Of a stretch of 64,000 bases of DNA, positions 17,651 to 26,494 are shown one piece after another; position 1 is the first letter of the stretch; each line of letters begins with the position of its first letter. The position numbers were made by a program, and so were the translations under genes. The DNA lies in assembly GCA_944385935.1 (NCBI GenBank), contig CALWZC010000001.1, forward strand, positions 62,001 through 126,000. The letters run 5' to 3'. This stretch comes from an uncultured Anaerofilum sp. Its GTDB lineage: Bacteria > Bacillota > Clostridia > Oscillospirales > Ruminococcaceae. Below the pieces are notes generated by a model. The model was not told where the DNA came from. It searched no databases and saw only the letters and a program-made list of their open reading frames with translations.

Positions 17651-18847
17651 ATGGAAAGAATGATTGGTACAGTATCTCGTGGTGTTCGTGCTCCCATTAT
17701 TCGGGAGGGCGATGATATTGCTCAGATTGTAGTAGATTGTGTTTTGAAGGCTTCCGAAGGAAACTTCACCATTCAAGATAAGGATGTTGTTGCAGTTACT
17801 GAGGCAGTAGTTGCCCGTGCACAAGGAAACTATGCCAGTGTAGATGCCATTGCAAAGGATGTAAGCGGCAAGTTTGGCAATGAAACTGTAGGTGTAATCT
17901 TCCCCATCCTCAGCCGTAACCGTTTTGCTATCTGTTTGCGTGGCATTGCCAAAGGCTGCAAAAAGATTGTGTTGATGCTGAGCTATCCCTCTGATGAGGT
18001 TGGTAACCATCTGATTGATTTGGACAAATTGGATGAAAAGGGCGTAAACCCATGGACTGACGTTCTCAGCGAGGAAAAATATCGGGAACTGTTTGGATAT
18101 GAAAAGCATGTGTTCACTGGTGTGGACTATGTGGAGTATTACAAACAGCTGATTGAGGAAGCAGGCGCAGAAGTAGAGGTTGTTTTTGCAAACAATCCCA
18201 AAGCAATTTTGGACTACACAAAGTTTGTGCTGAACTGCGATATCCATACCCGTGCTCGTACCAAACGCTTATTGTTGCAGGCAGGTGCTGAAAAGGTATA
18301 CAGCTTGGATGAAATTATGACCCAAAGCATTGATGGAAGCGGTTACAATGACAAGTATGGTTTGCTGGGTTCCAACAAGGCAACAGAAGATACTGTAAAG
18401 CTGTTCCCTGTAAATGGTCAACCTGTAGTAGACCGTATCCATGATATGTTGAAAGAGAAAACCGGCAAAAATGTGGAGGTTATGATTTACGGCGATGGTG
18501 CCTTCAAAGACCCTGTAGGAAAGATTTGGGAGCTGGCAGACCCTGTGGTTTCTCCTGCTTATACTCCCGGTTTGGAGGGCACTCCCAACGAGGTAAAGCT
18601 GAAGTATTTGGCTGACAATGATTTTAGCGACCTGAAGGGCGAAGAGCTGAAAAATGCTATCTCTGACTATATCCGCAAAAAGGATGAAAAGGCAGCCAGC
18701 TTGGTGGGTAGCATGGTAACACAGGGCACCACCCCCCGCCGCTTGACTGATTTGATTGGTTCTTTGTGTGATTTGACCAGCGGTAGTGGCGATAAGGGTA
18801 CCCCTATTATCTACATTCAAGGATATTTTGATAACTACACAAAATAA
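17651..18847 (+). CDS. CofE-like F420-0:L-glutamate ligase family protein
   Basis: This 398-residue protein resembles the CofE fold: an N-terminal RGVRAPIIREGDD segment, DVVAVTEAVVARAQG near 45 and a central acidic stretch. The C-terminal GDGAFKDPVGKIWELADP segment (about 282) is a hallmark of the long clostridial version. CofE adds glutamates to coenzyme F420, but no other F420 genes are seen here and Clostridia of this kind generally lack F420. The real substrate is therefore unknown; a gamma-glutamyl ligase acting on another acceptor is plausible. It has its own promoter and terminator. Confidence 0.75.
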   Translation: MERMIGTVSRGVRAPIIREGDDIAQIVVDCVLKASEGNFTIQDKDVVAVTEAVVARAQGNYASVDAIAKDVSGKFGNETVGVIFPILSRNRFAICLRGIAKGCKKIVLMLSYPSDEVGNHLIDLDKLDEKGVNPWTDVLSEEKYRELFGYEKHVFTGVDYVEYYKQLIEEAGAEVEVVFANNPKAILDYTKFVLNCDIHTRARTKRLLLQAGAEKVYSLDEIMTQSIDGSGYNDKYGLLGSNKATEDTVKLFPVNGQPVVDRIHDMLKEKTGKNVEVMIYGDGAFKDPVGKIWELADPVVSPAYTPGLEGTPNEVKLKYLADNDFSDLKGEELKNAISDYIRKKDEKAASLVGSMVTQGTTPRRLTDLIGSLCDLTSGSGDKGTPIIYIQGYFDNYTK

Positions 18848-18855
18848 AAATTTTT

Positions 18856-18890
18856 CTGCTCTCTGCTTTTGCAGAGGGCAGTTTCTTTTT
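18856..18890 (+). terminator. Intrinsic terminator
   Basis: CTGCTCTCTGC pairs with GCAGAGGGCAG (one wobble), followed by TTTCTTTTT. Confidence 0.8.
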
Positions 18891-18921
18891 CCACCGAAAC
18901 CTACAAATATGTGGAAAAGTA

Positions 18922-18951
18922 TTTGACTTTTTTGTCAAAACACCATACAAT
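18922..18951 (+). promoter_or_regulatory. Promoter overlapping a TTTGAC/GTCAAA palindrome
   Basis: TTGACT (18923-18928) and TACAAT (18946-18951) have a 17-nt spacer. TTTGAC-N6-GTCAAA (18922-18939) is a perfect palindrome covering the -35 box, so a repressor site is possible. Confidence 0.6.
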
Positions 18952-18981
18952 AAACAGAAGTATGGAAAAGGGGGGCAACAG

Positions 18982-19431
18982 ATGGACAGAACCGAACGGG
19001 TAGAGTTGGCAACCATCTGCCTTGTGTATAAAAATAATAAAGTTTTGCTGCAAAATCGTGTAAAAGAGGACTGGAAGGGCTACGCCTTGCCGGGGGGACA
19101 TATTGAGCCGGGAGAATCTGTGGTAGAATCGGTGATACGGGAAGTAAAGGAAGAAACCGGTCTGGATATACAAAACCCTGTGCTTTGTGGTATAAAACAG
19201 TTTCCCATTGAAGGTGGAAGATACCTGATATTCTTGTTTAAAACCACTGAATTTTCAGGGGAATTGGTGTCCTCTCCCGAGGGAGAAATGGTTTGGGTAG
19301 ACCGTGACCAGCTTTCGGTTTTGGACACGGTAGAGGATTTTGAAGAACTTTTGCAGGTGATGGAACGGGATGACCTGTGTGAGTTTCAGTATGTTCCCCA
19401 AGAAAATCAATGGAAATTATATTTGCACTAA
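18982..19431 (+). CDS. NUDIX hydrolase, MutT/8-oxo-dGTP diphosphatase-like
   Basis: A 149-residue single-domain NUDIX protein with the complete box GGHIEPGESVVESVIREV followed by KEETGL (about 36-60). It probably sanitises oxidised nucleotides or hydrolyses another nucleoside diphosphate. An AAAGGGGGG site precedes the ATG. The C-terminal part resembles the 8-oxo-dGTP diphosphatase subgroup of Firmicutes, but substrate assignment is uncertain. It is monocistronic between a promoter and a terminator. Confidence 0.85.
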   Translation: MDRTERVELATICLVYKNNKVLLQNRVKEDWKGYALPGGHIEPGESVVESVIREVKEETGLDIQNPVLCGIKQFPIEGGRYLIFLFKTTEFSGELVSSPEGEMVWVDRDQLSVLDTVEDFEELLQVMERDDLCEFQYVPQENQWKLYLH

Positions 19432-19435
19432 TACA

Positions 19436-19479
19436 AAACCGCACTCCTTGGCCGGTGGCAACAGGGAGTGCGGTTTTTA
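19436..19479. terminator. Bidirectional terminator
   Basis: AACCGCACTCC and GGGAGTGCGGTT pair with T-runs in both directions, serving the NUDIX gene (plus) and the convergent DUF4364 gene (minus). Confidence 0.85.
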
Positions 19480-19499
19480 TGCAAAAATCTGATTTTGTT

Positions 19500-20075
19500 T
19501 TATAAATTTTTCATCCACTGGGCAGCAAGGGGGCCGCTGTCCGACAAAGCTGCCAGCATGATTTTGTAAAAATCGGCACCTTTTTCGATAAAGGTATCCC
19601 GTGCAAACTCGGCAGTGGAACGGTCGGGCATAAGTAATGTGAGATGAAAAACATCCTGCCCCAACTCTTGGATACGGCAATCTAGCTGATACCCTCCAGC
19701 AACTGGCAGTACTACCGCTTTGTTTTCGGCGGCTTTTCGTGCCCATTGTTGTGCCAAAACAGCCGCTTGTACTGCTTGCTCCCGAATACTGCGGGGAAGG
19801 TCGGTGAGAAGAAGGTCAGCCACATGGCGTCCTTTTTCTGTGATGTGGTAGCGGTCGTTTTCCACAGTGACAAGTTCCTGTTGCTCCAAATCGGAAAGCC
19901 CATCTGCCAGTTCAAAGTAGTTTATCAACTCTTTTTCTAGCATGGCCTGTTCCAGTTCAGAACGGGAGAGAGGGTGTGCCACTGTACGGATAACATAGCA
20001 AAGCAAAATGCGAATCTGTGTGGTAGTGGTAAGTCCGCCGGGCTTTACCCCAGCAGTAAAAGCTTCACGAGACAT
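19500..20075 (-). CDS. DUF4364 family winged-helix protein
   Basis: The 191-residue protein matches the clostridial DUF4364 family by its opening (TTTTQIRILLCYVI), a winged-helix-like segment through about residue 90 (LSDLEQQELVTVEND, YHITEKGRHVADLL) and an alpha/beta C-terminal half. It is probably a DNA-binding regulator of unknown target. An AAAGGATG site precedes the start with slightly long spacing. It lies 82 nt after the S1-domain gene on the same strand and may share its transcript. Confidence 0.75.
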   Translation of the reverse strand: MSREAFTAGVKPGGLTTTTQIRILLCYVIRTVAHPLSRSELEQAMLEKELINYFELADGLSDLEQQELVTVENDRYHITEKGRHVADLLLTDLPRSIREQAVQAAVLAQQWARKAAENKAVVLPVAGGYQLDCRIQELGQDVFHLTLLMPDRSTAEFARDTFIEKGADFYKIMLAALSDSGPLAAQWMKNL

Positions 20076-20157
20076 TGCATATTCACATCCTTTAACAAGA
20101 TGGGGGCTGTAAAAACAGCACTGTTTTTATTATATAACAGCCATATAGATTTTGCAA

Positions 20158-21075
20158 TTAAGGGGTGGCGGAAAAATCTGTCTGAATGATTCTACGGGCA
20201 CCAGGGCAGGAATAAACCCAGTGGTCTAAATGTCCTTCTTTGATAAAATAGCGAGGTGGGATAAAATATTCCTCCTCTAAAGCGGACAAGATGACCAACT
20301 TTACCTTCATTTTATCTTGCAAAATACTTTTAATGTATACGCTGACCACCTGCCCAGGTGCCACTGGTTTTCCTCCCGGTTCCGCAAGACCAGCCAAATT
20401 AGGGGCAAGTTCTACAAATACTCCATAGTCCTCTACACTGCGAACAATGCCTAGAACCGTTTCGCCAGCAGAAAAAAGGGCAGCGTTCTCCTGCCATGTA
20501 CCCATTAACTCCCGCAAGGAAAGAACTAACCTGCCTTGTGGGTCAATGCTACGAATGGCACAGAATAATTGGTCGCCTACGGCTACTCGGTCAAAAGGAG
20601 AGGAAATGCGAGAAACCGAAAGGCAATCAATGGGTAGTAAAGCGGCAATGCCACAGCCTACATCGCAAAATGCCCCAAAGGGCTCAATATGTGTAACTGT
20701 ACAGGGGAGAATATCCCCCGGCGATAGGGTGGATAGGTATTGCTTTCGACAACGCTGTTGGGCTTTGGTGCGGCTAAGCAAAGCCACAGGGCCATTGGGC
20801 CCAGCAGTAAAGCCTGTAACCACAAAGCAAACAGGTCTGCCAACTCGGGTGAGAATTGCAATTTGTCGTACTGTGCCTTGTGCAATTCCATCAGCACATT
20901 CTTCGTAGGGCATTACCCCTTCACAGCCAGAAAAGGTAAAGCGTAGTTGCTTTTGGGCATCAAAGGCACGGGCCCGCCCTTCCAGAATTTGTCCAGTAAG
21001 CATGGCAGCACGCAACTGCTCACAGCCATACTCCATGGCGGAAATCCCGTTTCCTTCGGTTTCAAATGCCGTCAT
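20158..21075 (-). CDS. S1 RNA-binding domain protein
   Basis: A 305-residue protein with at least two S1 domains. The first runs from about residue 120 (LSPGDILPCTVTHIEPFGAF) to 165 and the second from about 205 (AGETVLGIVRSVEDYGVFVE) to 260. An N-terminal 100-residue region is less clear. It resembles the short ribosomal protein S1-like proteins of Clostridia, which bind RNA and may affect translation. AAGGAGG is 8 nt before the start. It diverges from DUF951-prfA, which are also translation genes. Confidence 0.8.
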   Translation of the reverse strand: MTAFETEGNGISAMEYGCEQLRAAMLTGQILEGRARAFDAQKQLRFTFSGCEGVMPYEECADGIAQGTVRQIAILTRVGRPVCFVVTGFTAGPNGPVALLSRTKAQQRCRKQYLSTLSPGDILPCTVTHIEPFGAFCDVGCGIAALLPIDCLSVSRISSPFDRVAVGDQLFCAIRSIDPQGRLVLSLRELMGTWQENAALFSAGETVLGIVRSVEDYGVFVELAPNLAGLAEPGGKPVAPGQVVSVYIKSILQDKMKVKLVILSALEEEYFIPPRYFIKEGHLDHWVYSCPGARRIIQTDFSATP

Positions 21076-21202
21076 TTTGGATTCCTCCTTATTTGTACAG
21101 TATCGCTTTTTTCACAAAGTCGATTCTTTACCACTATATGCAGCCATGCCCTAAGATAGAGCAGCAAAATAAAAACTGTGTGAAAACATTTGCTTGCAGG
21201 AA

Positions 21203-21231
21203 TTGCGAAAAATCCCCCTGCGTACTATAAT
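21203..21231 (+). promoter_or_regulatory. Promoter of the DUF951-prfA operon
   Basis: TTGCGA (21203-21208), 17-nt spacer, TATAAT (21226-21231), about 45 nt before the DUF951 start. Confidence 0.65.
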
Positions 21232-21276
21232 ATAAAGAGTATGTGCTGAAAAGGTGTGCAAAAGGAGGATGGAAAA

Positions 21277-21471
21277 ATGGATGTTCAAGTAAATGATACT
21301 ATCCAAACCCGAAAACCCCACCCTTGTGGAAACAGCAGCTTTTTGGTGCTGCGTGTGGGGATGGACTTTCGCATCCGCTGCACCAAGTGCGGCAGAGAAG
21401 TGATGGTTCCCCGTGGGAAAATTGAAAAAAATATCAAAAAGGTAATACGCCCGGAAGAGGTACAAGAATAA
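21277..21471 (+). CDS. DUF951 family small zinc-ribbon-like protein
   Basis: A 64-residue basic protein with HPCGNSSF and IRCTKCGREVMVPR, the pattern of the DUF951 family. Its three to four cysteines suggest one zinc ribbon. It commonly sits near ribosome or translation genes in Firmicutes and here is 2 nt from prfA, implying coupling. The ATG at 21277 was preferred to an upstream in-frame codon because AAAGGAGG is 8 nt before it. Function unknown; nucleic-acid binding is plausible. Confidence 0.85.
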   Translation: MDVQVNDTIQTRKPHPCGNSSFLVLRVGMDFRIRCTKCGREVMVPRGKIEKNIKKVIRPEEVQE

Positions 21472-21473
21472 AT

Positions 21474-22547
21474 ATGTTTGATAAACTCTATGATGTACAA
21501 CGGAGATTTGAAGAAATCAATCAGCGATTGCAAGACCCTGCTACGGTACAAAATAATCAACTGTATCGGGATTTGATGAAGGAATATCACAGCTTGGAAC
21601 CTGTGGTAGAAAAGCTGGCAGAATATACCCACGCTAAACAGGAAAATCAAGAGGCAAAAGAACTGTTGGAAGAAGGGGGATTAGACCCAGATTTTCGAGA
21701 GATGGTTCAGCAACAGTTGAACCATAGCAAAGAGCAACTGGAAGTGTTTGCACAAGAATTAAAGGTGCTGTTGCTGCCTAAAGACCCTCGTGATGAAAAA
21801 AATGTCATTTTGGAAATTCGAGGAGGTGCTGGCGGCGAAGAAGCAGCACTCTTTGCTAATAGCTTGTTGCGGATGTACTCCATGTATGCCGATAGTCGTG
21901 GCTGGAAAACCGAAACATTAAGCCTAAATGCCACCGAGTTGGGAGGTGTAAAGGAAGTAAGCCTTGCCATAGAGGGGCAAGGTGCTTACAGCCGACTAAA
22001 GTTTGAAAGTGGTGTCCATCGGGTGCAGCGTGTGCCGGAAACCGAAACTCAAGGACGGGTACACACTTCTACTGTAACTGTGGCAGTGATGGCAGAGGCA
22101 GAAGAGGTGGATTTTCAACTGGATATGAATGACCTACGGATTGACACTTTCCGTTCTTCTGGTGCCGGTGGTCAGCATATCAACAAAACTTCCAGTGCTA
22201 TCCGTGTAACCCACTTGCCCACTGGCATGGTAGTAGAATGTCAAGATGAGCGCAGTCAGTTGAAAAATAAAGATAAGGCTTTGAAGGTGCTTCGCAGCCG
22301 ATTACTGGCACAAAAGCAGGCAGAACAAAAGGATGCCATTGATGCTGCCCGAAAAAGCCAAGTGGGAACCGGTGACCGCAGCGAGCGAATCCGTACCTAT
22401 AACTTTCCACAGGGTCGCTTAACTGACCATCGAGTGGGTTTGACCATCTACCGGTTGGATAGTGTAATGGATGGAGATTTAGACGAAATTATTGACACAC
22501 TGATTACAGCAGACCAAGCGGAAAAGCTGCGCAATGCGGAGGAATAA
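21474..22547 (+). CDS. prfA: Peptide chain release factor 1
   Basis: The 357-residue RF1 recognises UAA and UAG. GAGGQHINKTSSAIR (near 232) carries the GGQ that triggers peptidyl-tRNA hydrolysis, and the stop-codon-recognition region reads RVPETETQGRVHTST. That PxT element (PET) is the RF1 form rather than the SPF of RF2. Start codon 2 nt after DUF951 with no strong independent ribosome site indicates translational coupling. It is followed by tsaC-like and coaE genes. Confidence 0.97.
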   Translation: MFDKLYDVQRRFEEINQRLQDPATVQNNQLYRDLMKEYHSLEPVVEKLAEYTHAKQENQEAKELLEEGGLDPDFREMVQQQLNHSKEQLEVFAQELKVLLLPKDPRDEKNVILEIRGGAGGEEAALFANSLLRMYSMYADSRGWKTETLSLNATELGGVKEVSLAIEGQGAYSRLKFESGVHRVQRVPETETQGRVHTSTVTVAVMAEAEEVDFQLDMNDLRIDTFRSSGAGGQHINKTSSAIRVTHLPTGMVVECQDERSQLKNKDKALKVLRSRLLAQKQAEQKDAIDAARKSQVGTGDRSERIRTYNFPQGRLTDHRVGLTIYRLDSVMDGDLDEIIDTLITADQAEKLRNAEE

Positions 22548-22551
22548 GCCC

Positions 22552-23571
22552 ATGAATACAAAATTGGTGCAGTCAGATGAAAAAGGAATCCAACAAGCTG
22601 TGGAATTGCTGCAACAGGGCGAAGTAGTTGCCATTCCCACCGAAACAGTATATGGACTTGCTGCCAATGCTTTGGATGGAAAAGCTGTGGAAAAAATTTT
22701 TGCTGCAAAGGGTCGCCCTCAAGATAACCCTTTGATTGTTCACATCGATAGCATGGAAATGTGGAAAACCTTGGTAGACCCATTGCCACCGGAGGCGGTG
22801 CAGTTGGCGCAAGCCTTTTGGCCAGGACCATTGACTATTATTTTACGCCATAAGGGAACCGCTGCCCCAGAGGTATGTGGCGGGTTGGACACCATTGCTG
22901 TGAGAATGCCCTCTCATCCCATTGCAAAAGAAATTATTGCAAAAAGTGGTTTGCCTTTGGCAGCACCCTCTGCCAATTTGTCTGGAAGCCCCAGCCCTAC
23001 CGAGGCAAAGTATGTATGGCAGGATATGCAGGGGAGAATCCCCCTTGTGGTAGACGGCGGAAGCTGTCAGGTGGGTGTAGAATCCACAGTAGTGAGCCTT
23101 GCTGAAGAAAGTCTGGTGCTCCTTCGTCCGGGATATATTACAAAAGAGCAGATGGAGCAGATATTAGGAAAACCGGTGAAGGTTGCCGGAGCCGTTACCC
23201 GTATGTTGGAGCAGGGAGAAACTGCCCTAAGCCCCGGTATGAAATACAAACACTATGCCCCAAACGCGGAAATTACCATCCTAAAAGGGGATGCTGACCA
23301 GTATAGGAATTATATAAACCAACACAAAGAAGAAGGGGTTGCGGCTTTGTGCTTTGAGGAAGATTGTCGAGATTTGTCTGTACCTGTTGTGGTGTATGGC
23401 AAAGAAAAAGATTTTGATTCCCAAGCCAGAGAGTTGTTTTCTGCATTGCGCCATCTGGACGAGATGGGCGCAAAAAAGGTATATGCCCGTTGCCCTGAGG
23501 TTCATGGTGTAGCGTTAGCTGTGTATAATCGGTTGCTACGTGCGGCGGCTTTTCGGGTGGTGGAACTATGA
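22552..23571 (+). CDS. L-threonylcarbamoyladenylate synthase, Sua5 type
   Basis: A 339-residue two-domain protein. The N-terminal YrdC domain (PTETVYGLAANAL near 33, AAKGRPQDNPLIVHI near 57, SANLSGSPSPT near 142) makes threonylcarbamoyl-AMP for tRNA t6A37. The C-terminal Sua5 domain begins after the SPGMKYKHYAP linker near 225. The ATG at 22552 follows GGAGGAAT within the prfA stop region. Its end overlaps coaE by 4 nt (ATGA). The prfA-tsaC pairing is common in bacteria. Confidence 0.95.
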   Translation: MNTKLVQSDEKGIQQAVELLQQGEVVAIPTETVYGLAANALDGKAVEKIFAAKGRPQDNPLIVHIDSMEMWKTLVDPLPPEAVQLAQAFWPGPLTIILRHKGTAAPEVCGGLDTIAVRMPSHPIAKEIIAKSGLPLAAPSANLSGSPSPTEAKYVWQDMQGRIPLVVDGGSCQVGVESTVVSLAEESLVLLRPGYITKEQMEQILGKPVKVAGAVTRMLEQGETALSPGMKYKHYAPNAEITILKGDADQYRNYINQHKEEGVAALCFEEDCRDLSVPVVVYGKEKDFDSQARELFSALRHLDEMGAKKVYARCPEVHGVALAVYNRLLRAAAFRVVEL

Positions 23572-24170
23572 ATACGCCCATGATTGCCATTACTGGAACC
23601 AGCGGAAGTGGGAAATCTACTGTATCAAAGCTGTACCGCAACTGGGGATATGAAGTGTGTGATGCAGATATAGTGGCAAGGCAGGTGCTGGAAAAAGGAA
23701 GCAACTGCCTTGTAAAATTGGTGGAGCAATTTGGAAAAGACATTTTGGATGAGCAGGGAAATCTGCGCCGCAGATTGTTGGCAGACCGTGCCTTTGCTAC
23801 CAGCAAGGGCACAGAAATTTTGACTGAAATTACTCATCCCGAAATTATTCGACGAATTGTAGCCCAGTGGCAAAATACTAAAAGCAGTTTGTTTTTTGTG
23901 GATGGTGCTGTCATTGTTGGGCATCCATTGCAAAAAATGTGCAGCAAAATTATTGTGGTGCAAACCAGCCCACAAATTGCTGTGGAGCGCATTTGCCAGA
24001 GGGATGGAATTTCTGCGGAAATGGCAGAGCGTAGACTGAAAGCGCAAATTTCTCAGGAGGAACTGGAAAAAGCTGCGGACTATATCATTTGGAACAACAG
24101 CCACCCTACTGCTTTGGAGCAACAGGCAAAAACTGTGCTGCAAAGGCTGACAGAAGAGGATTTTTTATGA
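23568..24170 (+). CDS. coaE: Dephospho-CoA kinase
   Basis: This 200-residue enzyme phosphorylates dephospho-CoA at the 3'-hydroxyl, the last CoA step. The P-loop ITGTSGSGKST is at the start, then CDADIVARQV and the lid-region QRDGISAEMAERR. The start overlaps the tsaC-like stop as ATGA and its stop overlaps the next start in the same way, so the three genes are translationally coupled. Confidence 0.92.
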   Translation: MNTPMIAITGTSGSGKSTVSKLYRNWGYEVCDADIVARQVLEKGSNCLVKLVEQFGKDILDEQGNLRRRLLADRAFATSKGTEILTEITHPEIIRRIVAQWQNTKSSLFFVDGAVIVGHPLQKMCSKIIVVQTSPQIAVERICQRDGISAEMAERRLKAQISQEELEKAADYIIWNNSHPTALEQQAKTVLQRLTEEDFL

Positions 24171-24733
24171 AAAAAACACACAGAAAAATCTGGATTTTGC
24201 CGGTAGTCATTGTGTTGGCACTGCTGCTTCCTTTTGCAGTGCGACAAATCAATCTGTTGCGCTACCCCCAAAAATATCAGATGTTCATTGAAAAATGGGC
24301 GGAAGAATATGACATGGACCCCTATATTTTGTATGCTGTTATCAAAACAGAAAGTGGCTTTGACAGCAATGCACAATCCAATGTTGGGGCAAGAGGATTG
24401 ATGCAGATTACAGAAGAAACCTTTGCATGGATAAAGCTGAAATCTGCACCCTATGAGGAAATTGCTTTTGAAGATTTGTATGATGCAAACACCAATATTC
24501 GTTTTGGTGCGTATTTTATGAATCGTTGTCTAGAACGGTACAATGGTGACCTTGCCACTGCTGCCGCTGCCTATCATAGCGGATGGGGTACCGTGGATGA
24601 ACTGCTAGAAGACCCCGCCTATTCATCCGATGGAAAAACCCTTCAAGAATATCCTTATCCCCAGATGAACCGCTATGTCTACAAGGTGACAAAAAATTAC
24701 AAAGGATACAATGACCTTTACGGAGAGCAGTAG
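24167..24733 (+). CDS. Membrane-anchored lytic transglycosylase (SLT domain)
   Basis: A 188-residue protein with an N-terminal membrane anchor (residues about 7-24) and a goose-lysozyme/SLT domain: AVIKTESGF near 57 with the catalytic Glu, GARGLMQI near 76, and AAYHSGWG near 140. It cleaves peptidoglycan glycan strands at the cell surface. The ATG overlaps the coaE stop. This placement with coaE is frequent in Clostridia. Confidence 0.92.
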   Translation: MKKTHRKIWILPVVIVLALLLPFAVRQINLLRYPQKYQMFIEKWAEEYDMDPYILYAVIKTESGFDSNAQSNVGARGLMQITEETFAWIKLKSAPYEEIAFEDLYDANTNIRFGAYFMNRCLERYNGDLATAAAAYHSGWGTVDELLEDPAYSSDGKTLQEYPYPQMNRYVYKVTKNYKGYNDLYGEQ

Positions 24734-24770
24734 CGCAAGCTGTGCTGTCTGCTATGCCGAGGGATAGATA

Positions 24771-24798
24771 GGGCAACATTCTCTTTGAAAGGTTGCCC
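24771..24798 (+). other. Hairpin in the 5' UTR of the aminopeptidase gene
   Basis: GGGCAAC and GTTGCCC pair around a 14-nt loop between the transglycosylase and the M18 gene, without a T-tract. It may separate the two genes by mRNA processing or stability. Confidence 0.4.
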
Positions 24799-24822
24799 AA
24801 TAGAAAAGGAGAGATAACAACC

Positions 24823-26223
24823 ATGGAAAAGAAAACCGCAAAGGAACTGGCTGAGGAGCTGTTGTATAAGGCACCCCATGCCGCAGATGCAGATTTTGAC
24901 TGCATTGCAAAAGCACAAGAATTCTGTGAAGGATATAAAGAATTTTTGGATAAAGGCAAGACCGAGCGTGAAGCCGTGTTGACCGGAGAAAAATTGCTGT
25001 TGGATGCAGGCTATCGCAAATTTGAGCGTGGAATGCAGTTGAATCCCGGGGATAAAATTTATTATGTAAACCGTGAAAAATGCTTGTTGGCCTCTACCAT
25101 TGGTACCAAACATTTGGAAGAAGGTTTGCACATCAATGCTGCACACATTGATGCTCCCCGTTTGGACTTAAAGCCCCTTCCTTTGTATGAGAAGGATGGT
25201 CTAGCTCTGTTCAAAACTCACTATTACGGCGGAATCCGTAAATATCAGTGGGTAGCCACTCCTTTGGCTTTGCATGGTGTGGTTTACAAAAAGGATGGTC
25301 AACGGGTAGAAATTTGCGTTGGTGAGCAGGCTGGTGAGCCTGTATTCTGCATTACCGACCTGTTGCCCCATTTGTCGGCTGACCAGAACAAACGCACCTT
25401 GGCAGACGGCATTAAGGGCGAGGAATTGAATGTGTTGGTAGGTAGCCTGCCCTTTATGGATGAGGAAGCAACCGACCGCATTAAGTTGTATACTATGCAG
25501 CTTTTGAATGAAAAGTATGGCATTACCGAGCGTGATTTTATCCGTGCAGAAATTGAGGTTGTGCCTGCTGCAAAGGCTGCTGATATTGGCTTTGACCGTG
25601 GTCTTGTAGGTGGCTATGGGCAGGATGACCGCAGTTGTGCTTATACTGCACTGATGGCAGAAATTGAGTGTAAAGCCCCTGCATTTACTACCCTCTGTGT
25701 ACTGACTGACAAAGAGGAAATTGGTAGCGTAGGGTATACTGGTTTGTCCAGTGACTTTATGCTGAACTATATCCGCAAGTTGGCAGCCTCCATGAAAGCA
25801 GATATTGTGGAGGTATTGGAGCACTCTCGTTGCTTGTCTGCCGATGTAAGCGCAGCCTATGACCCCACATTCCCCGATGCTTACGACCCCCGCAACAGTG
25901 CCTATGTAAACAAGGGTGTAACACTGACCAAATACACCGGTAGTCGTGGCAAGGGTGGCACCAACGATGCAAACGCCGAAATGATGGAGTATACCATGCG
26001 TATGCTGGACAATGCTGGTGTTGTATGGCAGACCGGTGAACTGGGTAAGGTAGACCAAGGCGGCGGCGGAACCGTTGCTTTGATGATTGCTTCTCTGGGT
26101 GTGGACACTGTAGATATTGGTGTTCCTGTATTGGCAATGCACTCTCCTTTTGAGATTACCTCCAAAGCAGATGTATACAATACCTATCGTGCTTTTGCTG
26201 CTTTTGCAAATAGTGCAGAATAA
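24823..26223 (+). CDS. M18 family aminopeptidase
   Basis: The 466-residue metallopeptidase removes N-terminal residues, probably acidic ones, from cytoplasmic peptides. AAHIDAPRLDLKP (near 107) and the TDKEEIGSVGY segment (near 300) hold metal and catalytic residues. A late LGVDTVDIGVPVLAMHSPFE segment holds a metal His. The ATG at 24823 follows AAAGGAGAG; an upstream in-frame codon at 24793 has no site. It is followed by a weak terminator. Confidence 0.93.
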   Translation: MEKKTAKELAEELLYKAPHAADADFDCIAKAQEFCEGYKEFLDKGKTEREAVLTGEKLLLDAGYRKFERGMQLNPGDKIYYVNREKCLLASTIGTKHLEEGLHINAAHIDAPRLDLKPLPLYEKDGLALFKTHYYGGIRKYQWVATPLALHGVVYKKDGQRVEICVGEQAGEPVFCITDLLPHLSADQNKRTLADGIKGEELNVLVGSLPFMDEEATDRIKLYTMQLLNEKYGITERDFIRAEIEVVPAAKAADIGFDRGLVGGYGQDDRSCAYTALMAEIECKAPAFTTLCVLTDKEEIGSVGYTGLSSDFMLNYIRKLAASMKADIVEVLEHSRCLSADVSAAYDPTFPDAYDPRNSAYVNKGVTLTKYTGSRGKGGTNDANAEMMEYTMRMLDNAGVVWQTGELGKVDQGGGGTVALMIASLGVDTVDIGVPVLAMHSPFEITSKADVYNTYRAFAAFANSAE

Positions 26224-26241
26224 AACTATATTATGTTGAAG

Positions 26242-26277
26242 AAAGCCCATTCTGGCAAGTATGTCAGAATGGGCTTT
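26242..26277 (+). terminator. Probable terminator after the M18 gene
   Basis: AAAGCCCATTCTG pairs perfectly with CAGAATGGGCTTT; the T-tract is short. Confidence 0.6.
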
Positions 26278-26396
26278 GTGCTTTATGGAGAGAGTAAAAT
26301 TTTATAGAAAAACAATTTTATATCATGGTTTTTGGAAATGGAATAAGGGTATTTGGCTGAGGTTTTTCATTTTTAGGTAAAATTTATCGGGTTATC

Positions 26397-26426
26397 TTGA
26401 CAAACCAATGCCGAAAAGAATACACT
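26397..26426 (+). promoter_or_regulatory. Promoter of the corA leader
   Basis: TTGACA (26397-26402), 18-nt spacer, TACACT (26421-26426). It predicts a leader of about 190 nt before corA. Confidence 0.6.
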
Positions 26427-26494
26427 GTGATAAGGGAGAGTTTTTTCTGCCTAAAAGAAGTTTTAAAAATGCCTTTTAAGGAGAGTGAGTACGC

